A stretch of 52,757 nt of DNA from an uncultured bacterium. GTDB taxonomy: Bacteria > Verrucomicrobiota > Kiritimatiellia > CAIVKH01. This document shows, piece after piece, positions 25,738 to 34,743 of the stretch (within the stretch, counting starts at the first letter, position 1; the number at the start of each line of letters is the position of its first letter). The DNA lies in NCBI GenBank assembly GCA_903906425.1, contig CAIVKH010000021.1, forward strand, positions 1 to 52,757, written 5' to 3'. A model generated the notes under the pieces. It made no database searches. It had not been told where the DNA came from and was given only the letters and a program-made list of their open reading frames with translations. A program made the position numbers and the translations under genes.

Positions 25738-26994
25738 ATGCAACACAGCCTCGAAAATTTGAAGACCGATTTCGCGAAGTGGCAGATGCCCGCGCTTGCG
25801 GTTGGCGTCGCCGGCGCCGCGCTCACGGTGCTCGGCTACTTCACGATCGCGGACAAGGGGCTGTTCTGGGAAATTTATCTCGCCGCGTTCATGATGGTCA
25901 TCGCGCTTTCGCTCGGCTGTCTCGGCTTCCTGATGATGAGCCACCTCGCGACCGGCCGCTGGTTCCATTTCATCCAGCGCCCGCTCGAGGCCGGCGCAAA
26001 AACCATCTGGTTCGCGCTGATTCTTTTTGCCGGCGTCTGGGCCGGCCGCTCGCACCTTTATGAAGGATGGATCAACCGCCACGACGGCGCGAAGCCGCAG
26101 GCACAAGTTCAGATCGGCTTCGGCACCGAGCACACGCACCCGATCGAAATTTTCAACCGCGCAAAACACGCCTACCTGACCGACACGATGTGGACCGCGC
26201 GCGCCGGAATTTGTTTCGCGCTCTGGATCGGAATGGCCGCGCTGCTCACGCGATGGTCGCGCAAGCAGCAGGACACCGCGGGCGGCGAACCGTGGGGCAT
26301 CCGGCAGCGAAGGCTCAGCGGGCCCGGCATCGTGATTTTCGCGCTGAGTTCGACGGTCATCGCGTTCGACTGGCTCGTCGCGCTGAATGCCGACTGGTAT
26401 TCGTCCATCTACGGCGCGATCACGTTCATCAGTTTCGGAATCACGGCGCTCGCGTTCCTCGCCGTCATCATGAGCAAGGTCCGCGATTACGAGCCGTACA
26501 AAATTCTGATGACGAACCGGCAGTCGCACGACATCGGCACGATGATGTTCGCATTCACGATCCTGTGGGCCTACATGCAGGCCGGCCAGCTCATCATCAT
26601 CTGGAACGGCAACCTCATCGAGGAAACCATTTATTACCACAAGCGCATCGCGGGCCACTGGCCGGCCATGGACTGGCTCCTTTTCCTCTTCGCATTCCTC
26701 GTCCCCTTCGTGCTGCTGCTCAACCAGCCGCTCAAGCGGAACAAAAATATTCTCGCCGTCATCGGCGCGTTCGTTTTCCTGATGCGCTACGTTGACTGGT
26801 ATTGGGAAATCGTCCCGTGGTTCCGCGACGTGACGTTCCACTGGCTGCTGATCGCCGCGCCGGCCGGAATGCTCGGCCTCTGGTTTTTCCTGTTCCTGAA
26901 ATATTTTGTCGCCAGCCCCGCGCCGGTGAAAACCGACGCGCGGTTCCAGCGATATTTTTACGACGTTATCCACCACGAGGACGACCTCCACTGA
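25738..26994 (+). CDS. actF: Alternative complex III membrane subunit ActF
   Basis: 418 residues with about ten membrane helices, the shorter NrfD-like partner of ActC. Family landmarks are FAGVWAGRSHLYEGW, PGIVIFALSSTVIAFDWLVA, WYSSIYGAITFISFGITALA and QAGQLIIIWNGNLIEETIYY. It forms the second membrane bundle of the complex. The small membrane gene 27001 follows after 6 bp. ATG 25738 lies 9 bp after the actE stop with no strong Shine-Dalgarno, so coupled translation is likely. Confidence 0.94.
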   Translation: MQHSLENLKTDFAKWQMPALAVGVAGAALTVLGYFTIADKGLFWEIYLAAFMMVIALSLGCLGFLMMSHLATGRWFHFIQRPLEAGAKTIWFALILFAGVWAGRSHLYEGWINRHDGAKPQAQVQIGFGTEHTHPIEIFNRAKHAYLTDTMWTARAGICFALWIGMAALLTRWSRKQQDTAGGEPWGIRQRRLSGPGIVIFALSSTVIAFDWLVALNADWYSSIYGAITFISFGITALAFLAVIMSKVRDYEPYKILMTNRQSHDIGTMMFAFTILWAYMQAGQLIIIWNGNLIEETIYYHKRIAGHWPAMDWLLFLFAFLVPFVLLLNQPLKRNKNILAVIGAFVFLMRYVDWYWEIVPWFRDVTFHWLLIAAPAGMLGLWFFLFLKYFVASPAPVKTDARFQRYFYDVIHHEDDLH

Positions 26995-27000
26995 CGAACC

Positions 27001-27414
27001 ATGAATGACGAACAGAAAGATAATTCCGGCGGCCCGAAGCCGCGCGAATACGCCGACAGGGACATCAATCTCAAGTCGCTGTGGATGTTCTTTCTCGTCT
27101 CGGCCGTCTCGCTGGCCGCGGTCTTCGGCGTCTTGCGCGCGATTCAAAGCGGCCTGGCGCTGCGCGACCTCGAAAACTCGGAGAAGCTCCCCGACTTCGC
27201 GGCCGCGCGCCAGTTGCCGCCCGCGGACATGCCGCGCCTGCAGGCGCACCCGCTGCAGGACCTCGCCGCACAGCACGCCTACGAAGATGCGCTCATCAAC
27301 GGCGCCGTCGCGTGGGCCGACACCAACAAATCGAAGGCGCGAATCCCCGTCACGAACGCAATGCAGATATTGATTTCGAAAGAGGGCGCATTTCCCGCGC
27401 GGACCGCAAAATGA
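27001..27414 (+). CDS. Small membrane-anchored protein of the respiratory operon
   Basis: 137 residues: a charged N-terminus (about 25 residues), one membrane helix (about 28-50, LWMFFLVSAVSLAAVFGVLR) and an external domain with PRLQAHPLQDLAAQHAYEDA and a C-terminal ARIPVTNAMQILISKEG. Small genes of this shape are found between actF and sco in related operons. No motif for a cofactor is present, and an assembly or structural role is inference. Its stop overlaps the sco start (ATGA at 27411). Confidence 0.8.
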   Translation: MNDEQKDNSGGPKPREYADRDINLKSLWMFFLVSAVSLAAVFGVLRAIQSGLALRDLENSEKLPDFAAARQLPPADMPRLQAHPLQDLAAQHAYEDALINGAVAWADTNKSKARIPVTNAMQILISKEGAFPARTAK

Positions 27415-28328
27415 AATACGGATTTTTTAAACCGGCGATGACCGCAACTTCCAATGATTGGAAGTTTGCGAAACCGCATGTTCCAATGATTGGAAGTTTG
27501 CGGACGGCAGTTTTCGCCGCGGCGCTCACGATGTCCGCGTTTGCTCAGACCGCGTCCGATGTTGCGGCGGAGGCCGGCGCGAAAAAACTCCAGCAGGCGG
27601 GTTTCGAGCAGAAGCTCGGCGCGCAGATTCCGCTTGGCACGAAGTTCACCGACGACGCAGGGCGGCCGGTAACGCTGGCGAAATATTTCGACGGGAAGAA
27701 GCCGGTTTTGCTGACGCTGAATTATTTTCGCTGCCCGATGCTTTGCACGCTGATTCTCAACGGCGTCGTGGATTGCGCGACGAATCTTCCGTTCAAGGTC
27801 GGCAGGGAATTCGACATCGTGACGGTAAGTTTCGATCCGCGCGACACGGCGCAGCTCGCCGCGGCGAAGAAGGCGATTTATGTCGAGGCGCTCGGCCAGC
27901 CGGAGGCTGCGGCAGGCTGGCATTTTCTGACCGGCACGAAAGATCAGATTGACGCGCTGTGCGGCGCGGTCGGGTTTTCATACGTGTTCGACGCGAAGTC
28001 CGGGCAGTTCGGCCACGCGAGCGGAATCATGATCGCGACGCAGCAGGGAAAATTGTCGCACTATTTTTACGGGATTGATTACGCGACGAAGGACGTGCGG
28101 CTCGGGCTTGTCGAGGCGTCGCAGGGAAAAATTGGAAGCCCGGTCGAGAAATTCATGCTTTGGTGTTATCACTACGATTCGGTTTCGGGAAAATATTCGG
28201 CGTCGGTCAAAAACATCCTGAAGATTTCGTGCTCGGCGACGGCGCTGATTCTTTTCGGCTTTCTGATTTATGCGTTTCGCCGCGAACTGGGCTTTTTCAT
28301 CAGGATGAAGGCGGCGGAGAAAATTTGA
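27411..28328 (+). CDS. sco: SCO1/SenC-type copper chaperone
   Basis: 305 residues from ATG 27411. The N-terminus again contains a palindrome pair, read as TSNDWKF and VPMIGSLR, before a hydrophobic signal core (AVFAAALTMSAFAQTASD). The thioredoxin-like domain has the copper-binding CPMLC (C108, C112) after LTLNYFRC, and a later VTVSFDPRDT. A C-terminal membrane helix (about 277-297, SATALILFGFLIYAF) anchors it. LVEASQGKIGSPVEKFMLWC and YHYDSVSGKY are typical of the SCO group found with alternative complex III. The role, known for the family, is delivery of copper to the CuA site of the oxidase subunit II encoded next. Confidence 0.92.
   Translation: MKYGFFKPAMTATSNDWKFAKPHVPMIGSLRTAVFAAALTMSAFAQTASDVAAEAGAKKLQQAGFEQKLGAQIPLGTKFTDDAGRPVTLAKYFDGKKPVLLTLNYFRCPMLCTLILNGVVDCATNLPFKVGREFDIVTVSFDPRDTAQLAAAKKAIYVEALGQPEAAAGWHFLTGTKDQIDALCGAVGFSYVFDAKSGQFGHASGIMIATQQGKLSHYFYGIDYATKDVRLGLVEASQGKIGSPVEKFMLWCYHYDSVSGKYSASVKNILKISCSATALILFGFLIYAFRRELGFFIRMKAAEKI
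27449..27495. repeat. Paired TTCCAAT palindromes, pair 10 (inside sco signal region)
   Basis: TTCCAATGATTGGAA at 27449 and 27481, both perfect, 32 bp apart, each preceded by CCGCA and followed by GTTTGCG, so each unit is an extended palindrome. Read as SNDWKF and PMIGSLR, the two frames in which the central G gives no stop. Confidence 0.95.
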
Positions 28329-28349
28329 TGGCGATGAAGCGTTGAAGAA

Positions 28350-29372
28350 ATGAACTCGGCATTTGACACACTTCCAGCACAGGCGTCGGCGATCGCGCCG
28401 GAGGTGGATGCGCTTTATACGTTCATCCTCTGGTTCGGAATCCTCGGCACGCTGTTCGTCGTCGTGACGACGCTGTTTTTCGCGGTCAAATATCGCCGCC
28501 GCTCCGAACACGAGGTGCCTGAGCAGCCGGAAGAATCCGCGAAGGGCGGCGTCGTGGCTTCGATGCTGCGCGCGGGCGCGGGCGAGGAAAACGAATCGGG
28601 CGCGCTCGAAATCATCGCCTCGGCCGGGCTGTTCGTGGCCGTAATGGTGATGTTTGGATGGGGCGCGCGGCTGTACATCAAGATGAATATCGCGCCACGC
28701 AACGCGATGGAAATTCTCGTCACCGGCAAGCAGTGGATGTGGAAGATCGAACAGCCGACCGGCAAGCGCGAGATCAACGAGATGCACGTTCCGCTCGGCC
28801 AGCCGGTGAAGCTTACGATGACTTCGGAGGACGTGATTCACAGTTTTTACGTGCCGGCATTTCGCATGAAGATGGATGTCGTGCCGGGCCGGTACACGCA
28901 GCTTTCGTTCACGCCGACGAAGGAAGGCGTCTTCAATATGTTCTGCGCGCAGTATTGCGGGACCGAACATTCGAAGATGGGCGGCTTCGTGTATGTGATG
29001 CGACCCGATGAATATCAGCGGTGGCTCAGCGGTGTTCTGCCGGGCGGCCCGCCGCTCTCGCCCGAAGATGCGGGAAGAAATCTGTTCGCCACGAAGGGTT
29101 GTCAGGTGTGCCACAGTCCCGACATGCCAATTACGCTCGGCCCGAAACTGAAGGGCCTGTTCGGCAGCAAGGTCAGGCTGGACGACGGCACGACGGTGCT
29201 CGCCGACGAGGACTACATCCGCGAGTCCATCGTCAATTCGCAGGCGAAGATCGTCGCGGGCTATCTGCGCCCGTCGCTCATGCCGCTTTTCAAGGGACAG
29301 CTCAGCGAAGAAGAAGTGATGCAACTGATCGCATACATCAAAAGCCTCAAACCGGAGGCGGGGACGAAGTGA
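28350..29372 (+). CDS. coxB: Cytochrome c oxidase subunit II fused to cytochrome c (caa3 type)
   Basis: 340 residues. Two membrane helices (about 22-47 and 88-108) precede the CuA domain: H164 ([11 protein letters not shown]), then [12 protein letters not shown] giving C199, C203, E206, H207 and M210, a complete CuA ligand set. A cytochrome c domain is fused at the C-terminus, with CQVCH (C251-H255) and a likely Met ligand near the end (PSLMPLF). Fusion to cytochrome c defines caa3 oxidases. ActE or ActA of the neighbouring complex are likely electron donors. Its stop overlaps the coxA start by one base. Confidence 0.95.
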   Translation: MNSAFDTLPAQASAIAPEVDALYTFILWFGILGTLFVVVTTLFFAVKYRRRSEHEVPEQPEESAKGGVVASMLRAGAGEENESGALEIIASAGLFVAVMVMFGWGARLYIKMNIAPRNAMEILVTGKQWMWKIEQPTGKREINEMHVPLGQPVKLTMTSEDVIHSFYVPAFRMKMDVVPGRYTQLSFTPTKEGVFNMFCAQYCGTEHSKMGGFVYVMRPDEYQRWLSGVLPGGPPLSPEDAGRNLFATKGCQVCHSPDMPITLGPKLKGLFGSKVRLDDGTTVLADEDYIRESIVNSQAKIVAGYLRPSLMPLFKGQLSEEEVMQLIAYIKSLKPEAGTK

Positions 29373-31069
29373 TGAACACCGCAGACGTTCAACAGCCCGG
29401 CCTCGCGCCGGAGAAAAATTATCTGAACAACGGAAACACGCTCCGTTCGTGGCTGTTCACGCTCGACCACAAACGCATCGGCGTGCTCTACATTTTTTCG
29501 ATCCTGCTTTTCTTCTTCTTCGGCGGACTTGCCGCGTCGCTTTTCCGCGTTGACCTGATGCACTCCGGCGCGCCGACCGACGCGCACGGCTACAAGTTAC
29601 TTTCCGACGACACCTACAACAAACTTTTCTCGATGCACGGCATCGTGATGATTTTCTTTTTCCTCATTCCATCCATCCCGGCCGTGCTCGGGAATTTTCT
29701 GATCCCGATCATGGTCGGTGCGCGCGACATGGCGTTTCCCAAGATCAATCTGCTGAGCTGGTACGTGTTCATGACCGGCGGAATTCTTGCGCTCTTCGCA
29801 ATCATCAGCGGCGGCGTTGACACCGGGTGGACGTTCTATGCGCCGTACAGCACGATGTATGCAAACTCGCACGTCGTGCTCGCCGTCGCCGGCGCGTTCA
29901 TCGCAGGTTTTTCGTCCATTCTCACCGCGCTGAACATCGTCGTGACCGTCCACAAAATGCGGTGCCCGGGCCTCACGTGGTTCCGCATGCCGCTCTTCGT
30001 GTGGGCGCTATATGCCACGAGCCTGCTCCAGATTCTCGGCACGCCCGTCATCGCCACGACGCTGGCGCTGATCTTCGCCGAGCGCGCATTTGGTATGCCG
30101 ATCTTCAATCCGCAACTCGGCGGCGATCCGGTCTTGTTCCAGCATCTGTTCTGGTTCTATTCGCATCCCGCCGTGTACATCATGATCCTGCCGGCGATGG
30201 GCGTGATCAGCGAAGTGATCGCGTGCTTCAGCCGACGCCGGATCTATGGCTATCGCTTCGTTGCGTATTCAAGCCTCGCCATCGGCGGCCTCGGATTTTT
30301 CGTGTGGGGCCACCACATGTTTGTCAGCAGCCAGTCCGTCTGGGCCGGTCTTGTCTTTTCGTTCATCACGTTCTTCATCGCGATCCCGACCGCGATAAAA
30401 ATTTTGAACTGGATGATGACGATGCGCAAAGGCTCCGTGTCGTTCGATGCGCCGATGCTTTTTGCGTTCGGATTTCTGGGGCTGTTCACCATCGGCGGCG
30501 TGTCCGGCCTGTTTCTCAGCACGCTGGCGACGGACGTCCACCTGCATGACACATATTTCGTCGTCGCGCATTTTCACTATGTCATGGTGGGCGGCGGCGT
30601 GATGGGCTTCCTCGCGGGCATGCATTTCTGGTGGCCGAAAATCACGGGCCGGACGTATCCGGAGGCCCTCGCACGCTTCGCGGCCATCGTGATTTTCATC
30701 GGGTTCAACCTCACATTTTTTCCGCAGTTCCAGATGGGCGTTCACGGCGCGAACCGCCGCTATCACAACTATGCCCCGCAATTCCAGCCGCTTCACATCA
30801 TGTCCACCGCCGGGGCGTCCGTGCTCGGCATGGGCTACATGCTTGTCTTCAGCGGCCTGGTCTGGTCGCTGTTCAAGGGCGGGCGCGCGCCGGCCAATCC
30901 GTGGAATGCGCGCGGACTCGAATGGGAAACGTCCTCGCCGCCGCCGACCGGGAATTTCGCGATGATGCCCGTCGTGACCAACGAGGCGTATGCCTACAAA
31001 TTCGCGTCGCAGACTTCCGGAAATTCCGCCGCGGAAAATCGGACGGAGGAGCAACACCGCGATGGCTGA
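29372..31069 (+). CDS. coxA: Cytochrome c oxidase subunit I (A2-type)
   Basis: 565 residues from ATG 29372 (TGATG overlap). About twelve membrane helices and all heme and copper ligands are seen: the low-spin heme His in [11 protein letters not shown], the CuB His in YSHPAVYIM (H265, with Y269), the WGHHMF pair, and [16 protein letters not shown] near the C-terminus. The motif YSHPAV (263-268) replaces the usual GHPEV, so the D-channel glutamate is absent; this defines A2-type heme-copper oxidases. It reduces oxygen to water and pumps protons. The last 8 bases overlap coxC. Confidence 0.96.
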   Translation: MNTADVQQPGLAPEKNYLNNGNTLRSWLFTLDHKRIGVLYIFSILLFFFFGGLAASLFRVDLMHSGAPTDAHGYKLLSDDTYNKLFSMHGIVMIFFFLIPSIPAVLGNFLIPIMVGARDMAFPKINLLSWYVFMTGGILALFAIISGGVDTGWTFYAPYSTMYANSHVVLAVAGAFIAGFSSILTALNIVVTVHKMRCPGLTWFRMPLFVWALYATSLLQILGTPVIATTLALIFAERAFGMPIFNPQLGGDPVLFQHLFWFYSHPAVYIMILPAMGVISEVIACFSRRRIYGYRFVAYSSLAIGGLGFFVWGHHMFVSSQSVWAGLVFSFITFFIAIPTAIKILNWMMTMRKGSVSFDAPMLFAFGFLGLFTIGGVSGLFLSTLATDVHLHDTYFVVAHFHYVMVGGGVMGFLAGMHFWWPKITGRTYPEALARFAAIVIFIGFNLTFFPQFQMGVHGANRRYHNYAPQFQPLHIMSTAGASVLGMGYMLVFSGLVWSLFKGGRAPANPWNARGLEWETSSPPPTGNFAMMPVVTNEAYAYKFASQTSGNSAAENRTEEQHRDG

Positions 31070-31796
31070 TCATCCGACAGAAGCCCGCGTGGCGCACCAG
31101 TTCGATTCGTCCGAGCAGCAAAAGCAGGCATCGGCGATGGGCATCTGGATTTTTCTGCTCACCGAGATCATGTTCTTCGGCGCGATCTTCGTCGCCTACG
31201 CCGTCTATCGCGGAAGATTTCTCGATGCGTTCACCGTCGGCACGCACTTGCTCGACCTCCGGCGCGGTTCGATCAACACCGTTTTGCTGATGACCAGCAG
31301 CTTCACGATGACGCTGGCCGTCCTTGCTGCGCGATCGAATCGCAAGAAGCAGATCAGCAAATGGCTCGTCGCGACCATTCTGCTGGGCGTCGCATTTCTC
31401 GGCGTCAAGGGCATGGAATACTGGGCAAAGTTTGACCACCACCTCGTGCCCGGAACGAACTTCCACTACGATTCGGCCATCGCGGCGCACGTTCACGAAA
31501 CCACGACGTTCCCCGACAAACCGTCGGCGGACGAACATTTCCGGGCGCTCGCATCTACGGTGAAGCCCGGCAACGTCCAGTTGTTTTTCGGATTCTATTT
31601 CACGATGACCGGCCTGCACGCGCTGCACATGATCATCGGCATCGGCGTTCTTTTTTTCATTCTTCGCATGGCACGGCGGGGCCGGTTCGATTCGGCCAAT
31701 TACAATCCGCTCGAAGTCACCGGCCTCTACTGGCACTTCGTTGATATGGTCTGGATCTTTCTTTTCCCGCTGCTTTATCTGGCGGGCAGGCACTGA
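31062..31796 (+). CDS. coxC: Cytochrome c oxidase subunit III
   Basis: 244 residues from ATG 31062, overlapping coxA by 8 bp. Five to six membrane helices with family phrases [59 protein letters not shown] and [21 protein letters not shown] loop of about 60 residues between helices ([20 protein letters not shown]) is longer than in the shortest homologues. Subunit III stabilises subunit I and the proton pathway. Its stop overlaps the next start by one base. Confidence 0.95.
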   Translation: MADHPTEARVAHQFDSSEQQKQASAMGIWIFLLTEIMFFGAIFVAYAVYRGRFLDAFTVGTHLLDLRRGSINTVLLMTSSFTMTLAVLAARSNRKKQISKWLVATILLGVAFLGVKGMEYWAKFDHHLVPGTNFHYDSAIAAHVHETTTFPDKPSADEHFRALASTVKPGNVQLFFGFYFTMTGLHALHMIIGIGVLFFILRMARRGRFDSANYNPLEVTGLYWHFVDMVWIFLFPLLYLAGRH

Positions 31797-32143
31797 TGAA
31801 AACGACCGGCGCAAAAAGCTACGTGATTGTCTTCGTCTTCCTCATCGGGCTGGCGGTTCTCAACATCGTGCTGGCCGAGGAAAATCTCCGCGGCTGGAAC
31901 ACAACGGTGACGCTCGGCATCGCCTGCGCGCAGGCATTTTTGCTCGGCGCATTTTTCATGCACCTGCGCGATTCGCCGCGCTTCACATGGATCATTGTCT
32001 TCGCAGGTTTCTTCTTCGTCGCCATTCTCGCCGTGTTCCTCATCGCCGACAATTACGGGCGCAGCAGCCAGCCGATTCCGCGGGCGTGGGAAACACCCGG
32101 ACCGACAGGACCGGCCGCGGAACCGGCGGCGAAATCGCCCTGA
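31796..32143 (+). CDS. coxD: Cytochrome c oxidase subunit IV (prokaryotic COX4)
   Basis: 115 residues with three membrane helices (about 8-27, 37-55, 63-84), including the family phrase GIACAQAFLLGAFFMHLRDS. The C-terminal 25 residues are Pro/Ala-rich and soluble. This is the usual fourth gene of bacterial caa3 operons, a small subunit probably needed for assembly or stability. It lies between coxC (1-bp overlap) and ctaB (9-bp gap). Confidence 0.88.
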   Translation: MKTTGAKSYVIVFVFLIGLAVLNIVLAEENLRGWNTTVTLGIACAQAFLLGAFFMHLRDSPRFTWIIVFAGFFFVAILAVFLIADNYGRSSQPIPRAWETPGPTGPAAEPAAKSP

Positions 32144-32152
32144 GTTGTTGCC

Positions 32153-33028
32153 ATGCGCAAAGCGCGTATATCTGATTTTGTTGAACTCGCGAAGCCGCGC
32201 ATCGTGATGATGGTCCTGGTCACGACGCTCATCGGATATTTTCTCGCGGCCGGCGGGCTTCACGATCTGCCGCGCCTGGCGCTCACGCTCATCGGCACCG
32301 CGCTGGCCGTCGGTGGCTCGGCCGCGCTGAACAATTATCTCGAGCGCGACATTGACGCGCTGATGGACCGCACGCGCGGCCGTCCGATTCCCGCCGGCAT
32401 CATCCAAGCGCCCGCCGCGCTCGCGTACGGCGTGGTGCTCGTTCTCGCCGGCACGGCGCTGCTCGCATGGAGAGTGAATCTGCTCGCCGGATTTCTCGTC
32501 CTGCTCGCCGCATTTTTGTACGTGCTGGTTTACACGCCGCTCAAGCGCGTCACTTGGTGGAACACTTCGATTGGCGCAATCCCCGGCGCGCTGCCGCCGA
32601 TGATCGGATGGGCTGCCGCCAGCGGAACGCTTCAGCCCGGCGCGTGGCTGCTTTTCGCGATTTTGTTCGCATGGCAGCATCCGCACTTCTACGCGATTTC
32701 GTGGATGCACAAGGACGACTACGCCCGCGCCGGCTTCAAGATGCTTTCCGTTGTTGACGCGAGCGGCCGCCGGATTTTCCGCCAGTCCATTTTTTTCGCG
32801 ATGGCGCTCATCGGTCTTTCGATTTTGCTCGCGTGGTATCAGGTGGGCGGCCCCGTCTTCCTCACCGGCGCGATCCTCGCCGGCGCGGCACTGCTGACAA
32901 GCTGCCTGTATTTCGCCGAGCGCCGGACGGCCGCGGCCGCGCGCCGCGTGCTGCTCACGGGCATCGCCTATCTGCCGTCGCTGCTGGCGCTGATCGTCAT
33001 CGATGCTGCGTTCTTCCGTGCCGGTTGA
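32153..33028 (+). CDS. ctaB: Protoheme IX farnesyltransferase (heme O synthase)
   Basis: 291 residues of the UbiA prenyltransferase superfamily, with seven to nine membrane helices. It opens FVELAKPRIVMMVLVTTLIG. The first Asp-rich motif is NNYLERDIDALMDRTRGRPI and the conserved YTPLKRVTWWNTSIGAIPGA follows; FAWQHPHFYAISWMHKDDYA carries the second conserved region. It attaches farnesyl to heme b to make heme o, the precursor of the heme a needed by the oxidase encoded upstream. No ctaA (heme A synthase) is present in the window. It is the last clear gene of the respiratory operon. Confidence 0.95.
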   Translation: MRKARISDFVELAKPRIVMMVLVTTLIGYFLAAGGLHDLPRLALTLIGTALAVGGSAALNNYLERDIDALMDRTRGRPIPAGIIQAPAALAYGVVLVLAGTALLAWRVNLLAGFLVLLAAFLYVLVYTPLKRVTWWNTSIGAIPGALPPMIGWAAASGTLQPGAWLLFAILFAWQHPHFYAISWMHKDDYARAGFKMLSVVDASGRRIFRQSIFFAMALIGLSILLAWYQVGGPVFLTGAILAGAALLTSCLYFAERRTAAAARRVLLTGIAYLPSLLALIVIDAAFFRAG

Positions 33029-33099
33029 TCGCTGAACCCACTTGACCGGACGACGGCGGCGTAGTTTCTTATGCGCAACGAAAGAAAGTGAGGCGGGTC

Positions 33100-33414
33100 A
33101 TGAAATTTCTTGTTCAGGTCTTCTGCGGTTTTCTTCTTGGCGTCGCGGTTCTTTTCTCCGGCTGTGAAAACAACGGCAACAAATACAGCCCCACCGTCAC
33201 GCTGGCCGAATACAACCAGCTCGCCTACGGAATGAACTACGATCAGGTCGTCGGCATTCTCGGCCGCCACGAAAACAAAGTCACCAGCGCCACCGGCGGC
33301 CCCTACGCCCAGACCGGCACCGTCTATACCTGGTTCAACCGCGACAACTCCGAACTCCTCTGCACCTTCGTCAGCACGACCCTCGTGCTCAAGGCCGAGA
33401 CCAATCTCCAGTAA
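33100..33414 (+). CDS. Small lipoprotein, SmpA/BamE-like (DUF3862-type)
   Basis: 104 residues from ATG 33100; an upstream GTG at 33088 is less likely. The signal MKFLVQVFCGFLLGVAVLFS ends in lipobox LFSGC. The mature part has VTLAEYNQLAYGMNYDQVVG then ILGRHENKV, the typical 'Y-xL-xGM-Y-xVV-ILG' opening of small SmpA/OmlA-like fold proteins, followed by beta strands (GTVYTWFNRDNSELLCTFVS). Family members are outer-membrane-associated lipoproteins of mostly unknown role. A weak promoter (TTGACC at 33042, TCTTAT at 33067) suggests transcription separate from the oxidase operon. Confidence 0.8.
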   Translation: MKFLVQVFCGFLLGVAVLFSGCENNGNKYSPTVTLAEYNQLAYGMNYDQVVGILGRHENKVTSATGGPYAQTGTVYTWFNRDNSELLCTFVSTTLVLKAETNLQ

Positions 33415-33421
33415 CCGCGGT

Positions 33422-33468
33422 TTCCAATCATTGGAAAATTCCGCACCGGTGATTTCCAATGATTGGAG
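33422..33468. repeat. Paired TTCCAAT palindromes, pair 11
   Basis: TTCCAATCATTGGAA (33422) and TTCCAATGATTGGAG (33454), 32 bp apart. It starts 8 bp after the lipoprotein stop, in the gap between two convergent genes, so it cannot be a 5' regulatory site for either neighbour. GAATGCGC follows the second copy. Confidence 0.9.
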
Positions 33469-33508
33469 GAATGCGCGGGCGCCCGCCATACGCGGCGGCA
33501 CCGCATGC

Positions 33509-33571
33509 AAAAAAAAAAAAACCGCCCCGCGTCGGGCCGACTGCGCGTGGCAGGCGGGCGGGCGGGGCGGT
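33509..33571 (-). terminator. Rho-independent-type terminator of the glycosyltransferase gene
   Basis: Read on the minus strand, ACCGCCCCGCC...GCGGGGCGGT forms a strong stem followed by a run of 13 T (A-run at 33509-33521 on the plus strand). It lies 57 bp downstream of the stop of the glycosyltransferase gene 33628-34713. Confidence 0.75.
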
Positions 33572-33627
33572 CTATTTCCTCTGGCGGGCTCGAAACTCTT
33601 CGCGAGGCCCGCGCAGCGAAGCCGCGG

Positions 33628-34713
33628 CTATTTCAGCAGAGATTGGTAAAGTGAAACGTGCCGCGCGATCCAGTCCGCGTGGCTAAATTCGCGCTTCAGT
33701 TTCTCGAAACCGGCCATGCCCAGAGCCGCGGCGGCCTGCGCCGAATCGCAAAGGCGTTTCATTGCGCCCGCGAGCGCGGCAGAATCGTTCCCCGGAACAA
33801 GGAACCCCGTCACACCGTCCACGACGAGGTCCGGCAGGCCGCCGACGCTTGTGGCAATGACGGGAATTCCGCGGGCCATCGCCTCCATGACGACATACGG
33901 CTGGTTCTCCACGCGCGAGCAGATCACCAGTGCGGAAATGCGATCAAAGAACTTTCCGGCCTCGATGTAGCCGGTCATTTCGGTGTCGTCCTGCAAATTC
34001 AGCAGCCCGATTTGCGATTCGATTTCGTCGCGCATCGGGCCGTCGCCGCCGATCAGAAACTGCGCCGCGACATTTCCACCGCGGAGATTTGCGGCGGCAT
34101 CGAGAAACATCGCGTGGTTTTTTTCCCAGCTCAGACGGCCGAGGATGCCGAAAACGAACGGCTTACTTGGCCTCAGTTTTCCATAAGGATTTTGCGGGAG
34201 AAATCCTGTCGGAATCCGCTCAACGCGCGGCACGCCTTTTTCGCGGAGGAGCTTTTCGTAAAAGTGCGAGAGCGCGATGACGCGGGCGCAGTGCTTGAAA
34301 GCCCGGATATTCAGCCACGCATAAAATTGTTCCTTCAAGTCCGGCCGGAACAGCCAGCCGTGAACGGTGCTGACCTGCGGAATCTTCGCGATGCGCGATG
34401 CGATACAGCCGTGAACGTCCGCCTTGTAGCCGATTGAGTGCAGAATATCGGCCTGTTCCAAACGCAAAACGCGCGCAATTTCTGCGGCGAGTTTTCTTGA
34501 AAAGCGGTACGACGTCGGAACGCGCGAGACAGGAATCTGTGCGGCCGAGACAGCGTCAATCAAGCTGCGCCGCTCGTCACCGAGACGTGTCTCGAATATC
34601 AGAAGGATATGGACCGCGATCCCACTTGAACGCAGGCCTCGCGCGAGTTCGATGGTCGCGCGCTCCGCGCCATAAACGCTGCCGGTGTCCTGTAAAAGAA
34701 AAACGATCTTCAT
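33628..34713 (-). CDS. Glycosyltransferase family 4 (GT-B fold)
   Basis: 361 residues from ATG 34713 (MKIVFLLQDTGSVYGAERAT); an upstream ATG at 34752 would overlap the divergent gene at 34744 and adds no recognisable sequence. The N-terminal domain has the acceptor-side GAERATIELARGL. The C-terminal domain has VFGILGRLSWEKNHAMFLDA, IGGDGPMRDEIE and the E-x7-E segment SRVENQPYVVMEAMARGIPV. This is a retaining NDP-sugar transferase of the kind used for surface polysaccharide or glycan assembly. It is divergent from the GT2 gene, with only 30 bp between their starts. Confidence 0.9.
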   Translation of the reverse strand: MKIVFLLQDTGSVYGAERATIELARGLRSSGIAVHILLIFETRLGDERRSLIDAVSAAQIPVSRVPTSYRFSRKLAAEIARVLRLEQADILHSIGYKADVHGCIASRIAKIPQVSTVHGWLFRPDLKEQFYAWLNIRAFKHCARVIALSHFYEKLLREKGVPRVERIPTGFLPQNPYGKLRPSKPFVFGILGRLSWEKNHAMFLDAAANLRGGNVAAQFLIGGDGPMRDEIESQIGLLNLQDDTEMTGYIEAGKFFDRISALVICSRVENQPYVVMEAMARGIPVIATSVGGLPDLVVDGVTGFLVPGNDSAALAGAMKRLCDSAQAAAALGMAGFEKLKREFSHADWIARHVSLYQSLLK

Positions 34714-34743
34714 TGCGTAGGAAACATCTGCCATCTTGCCGTC

